NCBI GenBank assembly: GCA_017551425.1
Contig: JAFZLQ010000042.1
Coordinates: 1-20,986, forward strand
Direction: 5' to 3'
Origin: Bacteroidales bacterium
GTDB taxonomy: Bacteria; Bacteroidota; Bacteroidia; Bacteroidales; UBA932
Length of the DNA stretch: 20,986 nucleotides
Positions within the stretch are counted from its first letter, which is position 1; every line of letters starts with the position of its first letter. A program made the position numbers and the translations under genes. Under the pieces are notes generated by a model that saw nothing but the letters and a program-made list of their open reading frames with translations, had not been told where the DNA came from and ran no database searches. Shown here one piece after another: positions 6,368 to 14,310 of this stretch.

Positions 6368-9210
6368 TATCTGGTTACTACGATAACCGGCAGGTGGTCG
6401 GAGGCTTCGGGGTGGGAGGAGTCTGTTGAGGAGGAGAGTTGAACTACGGGGGCGGCGGAGCGAAGGGTGAAGATGTAGTCGATGCAGCGGTCGGGAGAGC
6501 CGGAGGGGTAGGTGGGGGCGGTGCCGCTCAGTAGCAGCCAGTTCTCGGAGAGTATGGCCAGGGTTTCGCTGTCGGGGAGGGAGTTGAAGTCTCCGCAGAG
6601 GAAGACCGGCTTGGAGCTTCTGGAGTAATGTTCTGTGAACCAGTCGTTTATGGCCCGTGCCTGTGCGGGGCGCGCTTCGGTCCCGACATGGTCCAGGTGG
6701 GTGGCGGCAAGTACGTACCGTTCGGTTTCCGCTACTGCGACGCTGCGCTGCTCCGCGCCGTCGGCCACTGGCAGCAACAGCCTCTCGCTTCTGACCACAG
6801 GTTCTTTGCTTGCGATTCCGTTTCCGTATGAGCCGCCGGCGAAGCTGAGTGCGGAGGCGAAGCCGTACTGCCAGCCGCCGAGGCATTCCGCGAGCTCCCG
6901 GAGCTGATAGCCGTCATGCCGTCGGTTGCAGCTGTCGAGTTCGTTGAGGCAGACGGCGTCGGCTCCGTAGGCAAGGATGGCCCGGGCAACTTCTGCCATG
7001 CTGTCCAGGCTGTATTTCGAGAAGACTCCCACATTCCAGCTCATGAGCGTGAGCTTCCTGCCGAACCATTTGATATACAATTGGTTGCAGAGTTCTTGGA
7101 TGTCGTCTGCCGGTGCCGGTTCCGCTACAGCGGGGGCCGCCTCCACAATGGCCTTTTCAAAGGCCCCGACGAGCTCTTCCACCTTTTCCTGTTCGTATGG
7201 GCGCCCTTCGCGAAGGCAGTCGAGCGCTTCTTCCAGGAAGATTTCCCAGCGGGGGGCGTAATAGGTGGATATCAGCCCGCTCCACATCCTGGATGCGTAG
7301 TCTCCCAGGTACGGGGTGTCGCCCCACACGGTAACTATCTGCCAGGCGTTGTGGCGGTAGTACGCTTCTTCCCCCGGTCCGGCCCATCGAACGGCGTCTT
7401 TCAGCCAGTTCTCAAAGCGGAATGACGGCTCGCATGCGGCAAGGGTTGCGATGTCGTGGAGGAGATCCCTCATCTGCCCCGCAATCTCTTCTGCTGCAGC
7501 GGGTTGATTGTAACGGAAGGCGCCTGCGAATTCGTCCCGGAGTCGGGCAAAGCGGTCTCCCAGGGCCTGGCATCCGAGGTTGACGGCGTCGTACTTCCAG
7601 GCGTCCTGGCCGGCGGGGGAGTCCAGCAGTGTCTTCCACCGGCGGACTAGGGCGTCGGGATCGTACCGGGTCTCGTATATGACCCTCCAGTCATGCCTTC
7701 CCGCCATGACTGGGCGTCCGCAGAGGAGGGTGCCTTCCGAGAAAGATCCGCGGAGGTATATGCTGTCGGCCATGGCCTTCCAGAAGCCTTCCGGGCTGCC
7801 TCTGCGCCTGTCCAGGCCGGAGAGCCATTCGTCGTCGGAAGTGCCGCCGTCCCATGCCCGCGAGAGGACGTATTCGAAGAACCACCGGTTGACGCCGAAT
7901 CCTTCCAGCGTGCAGCCGATGCCGACCACTCCGTCATGCCCGGCCTGACCGGGCATCCCGAGGGCCTCCGTAATCCTCTGGCTTTCAGTGCGGAACGGCC
8001 CTGCGAGGCGGGTGTTGCCGCCAAAGTTGCCGAGGTAGCAGAATATCCACGGCTGGCCGTAGAAGCCGTCTGTAAGCTTCCAGACGGGCACATTCTCGGT
8101 GTAGTAGTCGAGTATTGTAACCTTCCCTTCCGGAACGGCCTCCAGATAGGCGCGTATGAGCTCCGGAGTCCAGTGCCGGCTGTCGTTGTAGAACATCCAT
8201 CCCATCTGGATCCAGCGGCCTTCCGGATCGGCGTCGGCAATGCTCCTGTACGCGCCTCTGCCTATTGCCGCAAGGGTCTGCGGATCCCAGCTCGGGGGCT
8301 CGATTTCGTTGAAAAGGTCGAATCCGTAGATGTGGTCGGTGCCGTATTCACGGGCCTGCGCCTCCAGGAAGGCTTTCTGGATGACTCCGTACAGGCTGTC
8401 CTGCGGAGATAGGAAGTAGGGGCGGTTCTCCTCCGGGAATCCGCACCAGCCGCGAATCTGCGTAATCTGCGCATCGGGATACAACTCCTTGAACTGCGCG
8501 GGGATATGGCCGCCGAAGGCCGGCAGCACAGGGTGCATCCCCAGCTCGCGCTCGCGCTTCAGTATCTTTTTCTGCAGTTCTTTCTGGCCGTCTATCCAGC
8601 CCTGGGGCAGGGGACCGTCAACCCCGTCTATGTTGCACATGCGGTGCCATGGCAGGTGTGCGGGGCCGGTGAACCATGCGCGGATGTCTTCGTCGGACAT
8701 GCCGAAGCTGTGCCAGACTTCCTGCCAGATTGCGTCCTGCCCGGTGATGGCAAGAGGCAGGTTGATGCCCTGCAGGGCCATCCAGTCGATGAATCTCTCC
8801 CAGTCTTCCCACTGCCACCAGGGCATGGTGTAGCCGAAGGTGCAGTAATTCAGGAAGAAGCGCTCCGGTACGATTGCGCTGCTGCTGATGACGCTGTCCG
8901 GCAGTGGCATCCGGGCCGTAAGCTCCACCGGGTGCACCCGCTCCCAGGAGACGTCCGCATGGCATACGTCGGCGAGGTAGCGCCCAAGTCCGGCGGCCAT
9001 TGCGTTGGCGGTGCTGCCGCATATCTGCAGCCTGCCGCCGTGTGCCGCTATGCTGTACGTTTCGGCGCTGTCCGCCGTCTGCCGGAAGCTTATACTGCCG
9101 GCGTACCGGGGCGCAATCCTGCGTGCCAGCCCCGCTGCCGCCCGCTCCGCCGGACTCTGGCAGGAAACCGCAGCGCACATCAGCAATATCAGAGGGAGAG
9201 ATCTTTTCAT
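6364..9210 (-). CDS. GH89 alpha-N-acetylglucosaminidase fused to an EEP-domain phosphodiesterase/phosphatase, lipoprotein
   Basis: The 948-residue product starts with a lipoprotein signal ending in AAVSC (Cys17); the ATG at 9210 is chosen because it begins this signal. Residues about 20-710 are NAGLU-like: an N-terminal alpha/beta domain, a barrel with DLFNEIEPPS (Glu302, fits the acid/base) and GCTLEGFGVN (Glu436, fits the nucleophile), then a helical domain. GH89 enzymes release terminal alpha-GlcNAc, for example from gastric-type mucin or heparan sulfate. From about residue 717 a complete endonuclease/exonuclease/phosphatase fold follows: SWNVG (Asn726), NELDS (Glu757), THLDH (His838, Asp840), GDFNS (Asp874, Asn876), IDYIF (Asp910) and SDHLP (Asp938, His939). 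These are the usual metal-binding and catalytic residues of DNase I, sphingomyelinase and phosphatase relatives. The two join in one frame with no second signal peptide. The EEP substrate is unknown. Confidence 0.92.
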   Translation of the reverse strand: MKRSLPLILLMCAAVSCQSPAERAAAGLARRIAPRYAGSISFRQTADSAETYSIAAHGGRLQICGSTANAMAAGLGRYLADVCHADVSWERVHPVELTARMPLPDSVISSSAIVPERFFLNYCTFGYTMPWWQWEDWERFIDWMALQGINLPLAITGQDAIWQEVWHSFGMSDEDIRAWFTGPAHLPWHRMCNIDGVDGPLPQGWIDGQKELQKKILKRERELGMHPVLPAFGGHIPAQFKELYPDAQITQIRGWCGFPEENRPYFLSPQDSLYGVIQKAFLEAQAREYGTDHIYGFDLFNEIEPPSWDPQTLAAIGRGAYRSIADADPEGRWIQMGWMFYNDSRHWTPELIRAYLEAVPEGKVTILDYYTENVPVWKLTDGFYGQPWIFCYLGNFGGNTRLAGPFRTESQRITEALGMPGQAGHDGVVGIGCTLEGFGVNRWFFEYVLSRAWDGGTSDDEWLSGLDRRRGSPEGFWKAMADSIYLRGSFSEGTLLCGRPVMAGRHDWRVIYETRYDPDALVRRWKTLLDSPAGQDAWKYDAVNLGCQALGDRFARLRDEFAGAFRYNQPAAAEEIAGQMRDLLHDIATLAACEPSFRFENWLKDAVRWAGPGEEAYYRHNAWQIVTVWGDTPYLGDYASRMWSGLISTYYAPRWEIFLEEALDCLREGRPYEQEKVEELVGAFEKAIVEAAPAVAEPAPADDIQELCNQLYIKWFGRKLTLMSWNVGVFSKYSLDSMAEVARAILAYGADAVCLNELDSCNRRHDGYQLRELAECLGGWQYGFASALSFAGGSYGNGIASKEPVVRSERLLLPVADGAEQRSVAVAETERYVLAATHLDHVGTEARPAQARAINDWFTEHYSRSSKPVFLCGDFNSLPDSETLAILSENWLLLSGTAPTYPSGSPDRCIDYIFTLRSAAPVVQLSSSTDSSHPEASDHLPVIVVTRY

Positions 9211-9263
9211 ACCGTAAATATACGAAAAATGGCGCAGCAAATTATTGTTTTTTACAAAAACCC

Positions 9264-9294
9264 TTTGCAAATGGTAGGAAAATTCCTACCTTTG
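9264..9294 (+). promoter_or_regulatory. hicAB promoter
   Basis: TTTG at 9264-9267, a 19-nt spacer, and TACCTTTG at 9287-9294 form a textbook Bacteroidetes -33/-7 promoter. Transcription would start near 9300, about 20 nt before the hicA ATG. The spacer and the first bases of the -7 box carry the palindrome annotated separately. Confidence 0.8.
9273..9290. promoter_or_regulatory. Operator-like palindrome in the hicAB promoter
   Basis: GGTAGGAAAATTCCTACC consists of two perfect 8-bp arms around AA. It fills the space between the -33 and -7 boxes and overlaps the start of the -7 box, so a bound protein would block RNA polymerase. HicB antitoxins with a DNA-binding C-terminus repress their own operon, so HicB is the natural candidate ligand. 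That assignment is inferred. Confidence 0.7.
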
Positions 9295-9318
9295 GAGCGG
9301 ACACTATTAACTTAAATT

Positions 9319-9504
9319 ATGAAATACAGTGAATTGGAGAAAAGGCTCAAAGGGATTGGCTGTTACTATACGGGCAAAACTGTAAATGGCCATCCAGAGT
9401 GGTACAGCCCTAAAACCGGCCAAAGGTTTCAGATGGGGCATCACAAGAGTCATGAAGTAGCTATTAAGACCTTGATCAAAATAATAAAAGTATCTGGACT
9501 ATGA
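9319..9504 (+). CDS. hicA: HicA family toxin (mRNA interferase)
   Basis: A 61-residue protein with the HicA double-stranded-RNA-binding-like fold pattern: a first helix (YSELEKRLKGIGC), then NGHPEWYSP, where His25 fits the catalytic histidine, then KTGQRF and a C-terminal ALKTLIKIIK-like helix. HicA toxins cleave mRNA and block translation until bound by HicB. The family GSH motif is here NGH, a minor variation. The stop overlaps the hicB start by four bases (ATGA), so the pair is translationally coupled. Base composition is much lower in GC than the flanking genes (18 of 60 G or C by hand count at 9481-9540), fitting acquisition by transfer. Confidence 0.88.
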   Translation: MKYSELEKRLKGIGCYYTGKTVNGHPEWYSPKTGQRFQMGHHKSHEVAIKTLIKIIKVSGL

Positions 9505-9902
9505 AGTACGTAAAAGTTTTTATCGAACCGTCAGATTATGGTTTCTCCGCATATATGGATGATACGCCATTGAACTATTCGTGTCTGGGAGAAGGAAAAA
9601 CAATCAACCAGACCGTCAACGACTTTAATATGTCGTATGCCGGAATGAAGGAATCATTCGAAGAAGAAGGATTGGAGTTTGAAGAAATCCAGTACGAATT
9701 CTATATCGAGCCGGCCGCCTTTTTGAAAGAATACGGCCGCGTTTTCAGTCTGGCCGGTCTCCAAAGGATTACCGGTGTAAACCAGACCCAGTTAGGGCAT
9801 TATCTTCACGGGCGCCGCAGGCCCTCCAAAAAGACAGTGGACAAGATTCAGAAAAGCGTTCGTCGGTTTGCTGATGAGTTGTCGCAGGTGCGTCTGGTAT
9901 AA
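9501..9902 (+). CDS. hicB: HicB family antitoxin with C-terminal helix-turn-helix
   Basis: A 133-residue antitoxin. Residues about 1-60 give a degenerate HicB RNase H-like domain (KVFIEPSDYGFSAYMDD), and an acidic stretch follows (ESFEEEGLEFEE). Residues about 85-120 form an XRE-like helix-turn-helix (LQRITGVNQTQLGHYLHGRR) with the basic RRRPSKK. The first part should neutralise HicA, the second should bind the operon promoter. The usual PGC signature of HicB is not obvious, so this is a divergent, Bacteroidetes-style member. It shares the 4-bp overlap and low GC of hicA. Its stop is followed within 6 nt by the inverted repeats at 9908-10006. Confidence 0.85.
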   Translation: MKYVKVFIEPSDYGFSAYMDDTPLNYSCLGEGKTINQTVNDFNMSYAGMKESFEEEGLEFEEIQYEFYIEPAAFLKEYGRVFSLAGLQRITGVNQTQLGHYLHGRRRPSKKTVDKIQKSVRRFADELSQVRLV

Positions 9903-9907
9903 ATAAA

Positions 9908-10006
9908 TGGCGCAGGTCCGGAAAAAATGGTGGGACCTGCGCCATCAGATTGTTTCTGCAGTCGATTTGCGGCGCCGGTCAGGGGGATTTTTCCGGACCT
10001 GCGCCA
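9908..10006. terminator. Three-arm inverted repeat between convergent genes, probable terminator
   Basis: TGGCGCAGGTCCGGAAAAA at 9908-9926 is repeated as its exact 19-bp reverse complement at 9988-10006. A 12-bp partial reverse copy lies at 9933-9944. The first arm can thus pair with the near copy (13-nt loop) or the far copy (61-nt loop). In minus-strand RNA the near hairpin is followed by the U-rich TTTATTTA, suited to ending the lipoprotein transcript from 10012. HicB ends on the other side at 9902. Confidence 0.7.
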
Positions 10007-10011
10007 AACGT

Positions 10012-11907
10012 TTATTCGACTGTCATCTTGAAGAGGCTCAAACCGACGTTCTGCTTGCCGACGCAGATGTAAACTTCGTCGCCGATCACGCGCGCGGTGC
10101 AGCCGAGGCCTGAATTGCCGGACTGCCTGGGAGAAGCGGCCTCCAGCTCCACATGGTATTCGCCGTCGTTGAAAGCGAGATCCTGCTGGATGCTGGCCTG
10201 GTAAATGACCTTTCTCTTACTGCTCAGCAAATCCTGCCAGCTGACAGATGCCTCACCCTCGAGGATGTAGAAGCGGCCGTCGTTGGTCTCTGCATTCTTG
10301 GCGTATGCTATATAGCGCTTGCCGTTGAACTCGAAGAAATTGAAATCGGATGCGTTCACATAGTAGCCTCCGGCATTCTCCGCCGTGAACTCGGCAGCAT
10401 TCCATGTATAGACGTTGCTGCCTTTCTCGCTTACGAAATAAGCGCTTTCCGTGCCGGTGTAAATACCGTATTGAGGGGTCTTCTGGCCCGGATAAGGGTA
10501 GAATGCGGCACGCCCGCCTTCATCCTTGATGGTATTCCATGTGGGATTCCTGGGCGTCTGGTAGTAATCGGGGATGTAAGTGAAGGCCGTGCGCCAGACA
10601 AGTATGGTACCGTTGCCATAGACCTTGTCCCAGTCCTTGAACATGAATCCTCCGTCAGCAAACGTTCCGTGAATCGTGAAGATGTCGCCCAGGCGCCTGC
10701 CGAGGTTCGTTTCCTGCATCTCCCATTCGGAGGGCGCGTTGTCCGTTCCGTTGTTATAGATGTACAGCTTGAGGAAGGGCCCCTGGTTTACCATGACCAT
10801 GTTGGAAACGATGAGCATTGGCTTGCCGCCGTTCAGCTTTGTGGAGCCGGGATCCATAACGCGGGCTGCGCTCGTCTTGAAGTAGCCGGTGGGATTGGCG
10901 GGAGCGGTCACCTGGGATACGACGCTCGGGTCGGCCTTGCTGATCTTCCATATTTTGGCGTATTCCGTGCTGGTTTCGGGCACGTAGATGAAGTCATCGT
11001 CCATCGTGAAGTTGCGGTCCGAATCGGCCACGCCGCCGAAGTACTCGTTCCAGGCAGCGCCCTCTGTGGAATACTTGCCCCACACGCGGGTTACCGTAAT
11101 CTTTGCCTGAGCCGCAAGCTCGCCCACTTTGCCTATGACGCCACGCTTGATGCTCTGCTTCTTGTCTGATGCGATGACTACGGGTTCCTTGTCTCCGCGC
11201 TTGAGGGTGAAGGTGATTCCTCCTCCCAGCTCTGCGGGCAGCAGGGCGGCATAATAAGTGGCGGCGGGGTCGAAACCTCCCTGGGGAGCGACTACCGTAA
11301 CGCTTGACGAAGGGGTGTAGGAGCCTGATACCAGGGGCACGCCGTCTTCAAATACGACCGTCACCACTCCGGCGATGGGCTCGTCGCCGTTGGCCTCGAT
11401 GACCACTTCCGTGACGTCGGGCTCGGAAACGCTGAACTTGATGCCGCCGGCTACGTTCTTGAAGCTCATCGTGCTGGTCTTGGATACCGCGACGGCGGGG
11501 AAGACGTTGTCTGCGAAGGTGCCCGCAACAGCATTCTGTGTGATGGGAACCTCGAGCGTTATGACACCGCCATCAACGGCATTGACTGATGAGGAAGGAT
11601 AGACGGCGTAGATGTCGGTCTCGCCGTCAGGCAATATGTCGAGCGATCCCCTGAATTCGGCCGTGGCCGCAGGGGCTGCGTTCTGGCCGGTGAAGACCGC
11701 CGACTGGCCTGCGTAGAAGACGTCTATCTTTTCTGCGGCGCTCCACCATATCTGTTTGCCGTCAGACTGCACTGCGGTACGGGTGGAGGCGTCTCTGGTA
11801 GCTGTGATGACGAGTTCGGCGCCCGATGCGGGTGCGAACTCCTTTTCTGTGGTGCAACCGGCAATTACGAGGGCTGCAAGTGCGAATGCGCTGTAAGTCT
11901 TTCTCAT
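10012..11907 (-). CDS. Surface lipoprotein: fimbrillin-like N-terminus and DUF4623-like C-terminus
   Basis: A 631-residue predicted lipoprotein; the signal peptide ends in VIAGC (Cys18). Residues about 30-265 form a beta-rich module with the Bacteroidales fimbrillin-like pattern: STRTAV, then WWSAAEKIDVF, then an acidic turn and a LPAELGGGITFTL segment. Residues about 270-631 resemble DUF4623-type beta-propeller-like regions (VTRVWGKYS, NLGRRLGDIF, NVGLSLFKM at the end); this family name is from memory and moderately sure. The next minus-strand lipoprotein upstream, at 12118, has the same order, the HLGEIF equivalent and the ending YNVGLSVFKM, so the two are paralogues. No enzyme motif is visible. 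The microprotein ORF at 11919-12050 ends 11 nt upstream. Likely role: surface or outer-membrane-vesicle glycan-associated or adhesion protein, unproven. Confidence 0.82.
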   Translation of the reverse strand: MRKTYSAFALAALVIAGCTTEKEFAPASGAELVITATRDASTRTAVQSDGKQIWWSAAEKIDVFYAGQSAVFTGQNAAPAATAEFRGSLDILPDGETDIYAVYPSSSVNAVDGGVITLEVPITQNAVAGTFADNVFPAVAVSKTSTMSFKNVAGGIKFSVSEPDVTEVVIEANGDEPIAGVVTVVFEDGVPLVSGSYTPSSSVTVVAPQGGFDPAATYYAALLPAELGGGITFTLKRGDKEPVVIASDKKQSIKRGVIGKVGELAAQAKITVTRVWGKYSTEGAAWNEYFGGVADSDRNFTMDDDFIYVPETSTEYAKIWKISKADPSVVSQVTAPANPTGYFKTSAARVMDPGSTKLNGGKPMLIVSNMVMVNQGPFLKLYIYNNGTDNAPSEWEMQETNLGRRLGDIFTIHGTFADGGFMFKDWDKVYGNGTILVWRTAFTYIPDYYQTPRNPTWNTIKDEGGRAAFYPYPGQKTPQYGIYTGTESAYFVSEKGSNVYTWNAAEFTAENAGGYYVNASDFNFFEFNGKRYIAYAKNAETNDGRFYILEGEASVSWQDLLSSKRKVIYQASIQQDLAFNDGEYHVELEAASPRQSGNSGLGCTARVIGDEVYICVGKQNVGLSLFKMTVE

Positions 11908-11918
11908 AATTGCAGGTG

Positions 11919-12050
11919 TTAAATTGTCCAGTCTTCTTCGGTCAGGTCTTCCAGGTCGCCCCCGACGATGCTGTCGCAGAGGATACCCGGAACGAACGAA
12001 TCGGACACTGTTTCAGGAACGATGTATTCCTGTCTGGGGTAAATAATCAT
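11919..12050 (-). CDS. Acidic microprotein upstream of lipoprotein (43 aa)
   Basis: An ATG-initiated 43-codon ORF lies in the intergenic space, ending in TAA 11 nt before the lipoprotein at 11907. Its product has a short polar N-terminus with YIVPE, a central VPGILCDS containing the only Cys, and an acidic tail ending EEDWTI. There is no signal peptide. The ORF upstream of the paralogous lipoprotein at 12118 has the matching layout: YRIPL, LPDILCGS and a final GDTWVL. That parallel argues the ORFs are real and translated. Function is unknown; a coupled leader, a partner of the lipoprotein, or a modified peptide are all possible. Confidence 0.65.
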   Translation of the reverse strand: MIIYPRQEYIVPETVSDSFVPGILCDSIVGGDLEDLTEEDWTI

Positions 12051-12068
12051 AAGTGCTTGATTTATATC

Positions 12069-12101
12069 AAAAAGCGGCGCCCGTGTTGGGCGGGCGCCGC
12101 T
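12069..12101 (-). terminator. Rho-independent terminator after the 659-aa lipoprotein gene
   Basis: A perfect 11-bp GC-rich stem, AGCGGCGCCCG at 12073-12083 with CGGGCGCCGCT at 12091-12101 and a 7-nt loop, is followed in minus-strand RNA by five U. It lies 16 nt past the lipoprotein stop and only 18 nt before the next microprotein ORF, so downstream genes would rely on read-through or a promoter too compact to recognise here. Confidence 0.85.
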
Positions 12102-12117
12102 AAATGGAGGAACGTGA

Positions 12118-14097
12118 TTATTTCATGTACATTTTGAATACACTCAAACCAACATTGTAGCAATGGCTGAGGATGTAGATTGCATCATCCGTTTTGACAA
12201 CGGAGCAACTTGCAAGTACGCGATCATCGATAATATATGAAGGATCGTCTGCGAACAGTACTTCATCGAATTCTGCTTCTGTAACAGCATTATCGTTGGA
12301 GTTCTGAATAGGATACTCGAAGAGAATGTTGTCTGCTTCTATCGAAGGACCGAATAACTCTGCGGAACCCTGGTCCGCGATGATCTTAAGACGTGCGCGG
12401 GCGCCATTCTTAATGTTTGTGTATTTGCCAACCTGTGTGTAAGCAATGTACTTATTACCATTGAACTCGAAAGGTGTTACACCATACTTGCGTCCCATTA
12501 CAGACTGGTCCTTTCCAGCCCAGGAGACACCGGAGAATCCGGCGATATAACCATCAAGAGTCAGATTATAGCGGATGCCGAGATTTTCATTCTCCAGAAG
12601 TACCTGGTTGGTATCAACGCCGTACTTATATATGACACCAAGGCCCTTGGAACCATCATAGCCGATGGATCCTCCGAGAGGAGAGCCGAGAACGCCATTC
12701 TTAACTGGCCAGCAAAGAGTGCTGGGCGACATGCGGTTGCGTACCCAGATTTCGCCATTGCTCCAATCTCCCACTACTGAGAAGATTTCTCCAAGGTGTC
12801 TTCCCTGCGAGTCTTTGAAATTGAGAACTCTGGTGGCAGGCTGATCAATTCCATCAAGGAATGCGTAGATATTGAGCTGATAACCGTCTCCTGCCTCATT
12901 CCACTCGCTTAAGCTGCAGGCAAGCAGAATATACTTCTGGGTTGTGGGGTTGTAGATAGTGTTCAGGGATGCAACTTTGAGGTAACCACCGTCAAAATTG
13001 GAAATGTTAAGCTCTTTGACATCGGTGGGATCATTCAGGTTGATGGCAAGGATACCGGGAGTACTGGTACTTGCGCCGACAACAAATGCGTACTCACCAT
13101 CGGTTGCAGCAGAACGGTCATTGCCGATAATGAAGCTGCCTGTAGTGGAAGAATACTCGGTAGTCCATGCCTGACCAAGGCCGCGAGGGACTTTGCACAT
13201 GATGCGCTCGACGGTTAGCTCAGGAGCGGGAGGCTCCGGCAGCGTAAGCGTTACCGATGCAACCTTGTTGCGCTCGATGGAGAGGGATTTGTCGGTAGCG
13301 AGGGTGCCGATGCAAGACAGGGTCTCGTCGTAAAATTCGAATTCAACGCCCTTTGTGAATGTCGTAGGAGGGAGGACGATGTAGTAGGATTTGCTGGTGG
13401 AAAGGGCAGTGCTGCTCAGGATGCCGGTCTCATAACCGGTTCCGGGATCGTCGGTCATGACAAGCTGGGGAATGCCGTTGGAGTCGAGTGTAATGCTGGC
13501 GGCGCCCCATACATTCTCATTGTTGTTGCCGTGGATGGTGACTGCATAGACACCCTCTGACTGGAGATTAACCTTGAGAAGGCCGCAGGCATTGCGGAAT
13601 GCAAGCTGGAGATTGTCTGAGCAGGCAACTGCGGGGAATGCGGCAGGATCGAAAGAACCGGCAACTGCATTCTGCAAATTGGGAAGCTCCAGTTTGATGG
13701 TACCGTCTTTAAGGGTAGTCGTGGCAGAATGAGGGTAAACGCCCCAGAACTTCTTGGCTGCGGCTGCTTCGTTGCCTTCAGCCACGCCCGTGATCATGTT
13801 GAGGACTCCGGTGAACTCTGCAGTAGCTGCAGGCTCGGTGTTCTTGGAAACGAACTTGCTGCCGGCGGCACCGCCGTCTCCGTAGAAGACGCTGATGCTG
13901 TCGTTCTTGTTCCAGAGTATGCTGACCGCATCCGAGGCAATGACGGTCTTGGTGCCGTCGTTGGTTGCGGTGATGGTGATCAATTCTCCAGCCTTGATGC
14001 CGGGAGCGGGGGCGAACTCAGTGTTGGTTTCTTTTTCGCAGCCGGCGAGTACGAGGGCGGCGAGGGCAATGGCGCTTATTGTTTTTAATGCTTTCAT
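12118..14097 (-). CDS. Surface lipoprotein paralogous to the one at 10012: fimbrillin-like plus DUF4623-like
   Basis: A 659-residue predicted lipoprotein with the signal ending in LVLAGC (Cys20). Residues about 35-290 repeat the fimbrillin-like pattern: TKTVIASDAVSILWNKNDSISVF, GVYPHSATTT, VVLPPTTFTKGVEFEFY, and a final LSIERNKVASVTLTL linker. The C-terminal part, about 300-659, parallels the 631-aa protein (VERIMCKVPRGLGQAW, GRHLGEIFSVVGDW, YNVGLSVFKMYMK). Base composition changes within the gene: 36 of 60 G or C at 13861-13920 in the N-terminal part against 26 of 60 at 12541-12600 in the C-terminal part, hinting at domain replacement. A microprotein ORF ends 17 nt upstream and both share the promoter near 14311-14343. 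No catalytic motif is seen; function unknown. Confidence 0.82.
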   Translation of the reverse strand: MKALKTISAIALAALVLAGCEKETNTEFAPAPGIKAGELITITATNDGTKTVIASDAVSILWNKNDSISVFYGDGGAAGSKFVSKNTEPAATAEFTGVLNMITGVAEGNEAAAAKKFWGVYPHSATTTLKDGTIKLELPNLQNAVAGSFDPAAFPAVACSDNLQLAFRNACGLLKVNLQSEGVYAVTIHGNNNENVWGAASITLDSNGIPQLVMTDDPGTGYETGILSSTALSTSKSYYIVLPPTTFTKGVEFEFYDETLSCIGTLATDKSLSIERNKVASVTLTLPEPPAPELTVERIMCKVPRGLGQAWTTEYSSTTGSFIIGNDRSAATDGEYAFVVGASTSTPGILAINLNDPTDVKELNISNFDGGYLKVASLNTIYNPTTQKYILLACSLSEWNEAGDGYQLNIYAFLDGIDQPATRVLNFKDSQGRHLGEIFSVVGDWSNGEIWVRNRMSPSTLCWPVKNGVLGSPLGGSIGYDGSKGLGVIYKYGVDTNQVLLENENLGIRYNLTLDGYIAGFSGVSWAGKDQSVMGRKYGVTPFEFNGNKYIAYTQVGKYTNIKNGARARLKIIADQGSAELFGPSIEADNILFEYPIQNSNDNAVTEAEFDEVLFADDPSYIIDDRVLASCSVVKTDDAIYILSHCYNVGLSVFKMYMK

Positions 14098-14114
14098 GTT
14101 CTGTGATTTAATTG

Positions 14115-14255
14115 TTAAAGTACCCAGGTGTCGCCTTCTTCAAGGCTTTCGTTTCCCCAGTCGTCGGGGCTACCGCACAGGATGTCGGGCAGGACATCGC
14201 TGAATTCAACAAGAGGAATCCTGTATTCCTCCTTCTTTTGGGTTAAATGAATCAT
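14115..14255 (-). CDS. Acidic microprotein upstream of lipoprotein (46 aa)
   Basis: An ATG-started 46-codon ORF ends in TAA 17 nt before the lipoprotein at 14097. The product has a basic-acidic N-terminus (TQKKEEYRIPL), a central LPDILCGSPDDW with the single Cys, and an acidic tail ending EEGDTWVL. It matches the layout of the 43-aa product at 11919: a YxIP-like start, an (P)xILCxS centre and a DW/TW plus hydrophobic end. It sits directly downstream of a candidate promoter and so would be the first translated unit of the mRNA. No signal peptide, no known domain. Confidence 0.65.
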   Translation of the reverse strand: MIHLTQKKEEYRIPLVEFSDVLPDILCGSPDDWGNESLEEGDTWVL

Positions 14256-14310
14256 AGGCATTATGGTATTAATATTGATTTCCAACTGTGGTGCACTGTG
14301 GTATTCAAAT

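Noticed and set aside
9223..9241. Promoter for the GH89 gene (TATATTTAC at 9214-9222 with TTTG at 9238-9241)
   Set aside because: The spacing is only 15 nt and the box ends 3 nt before the ATG at 9210, so transcription would start inside the start codon.
9211..9270. Longer GH89 start at 9270
   Set aside because: The extra 20 residues precede a complete lipoprotein signal peptide and overlap the hicAB promoter; the ATG at 9210 fits better.
8506..9315. Plus-strand ORF of 269 codons across the GH89 5' half
   Set aside because: Shadow of GH89 that also runs through the hicAB promoter; no recognisable protein pattern.
9907..10113. Small plus-strand ORF of 68 codons after hicB
   Set aside because: Built from the inverted repeats at 9908-10006 and the antisense of the lipoprotein 3' end; no supporting signal.
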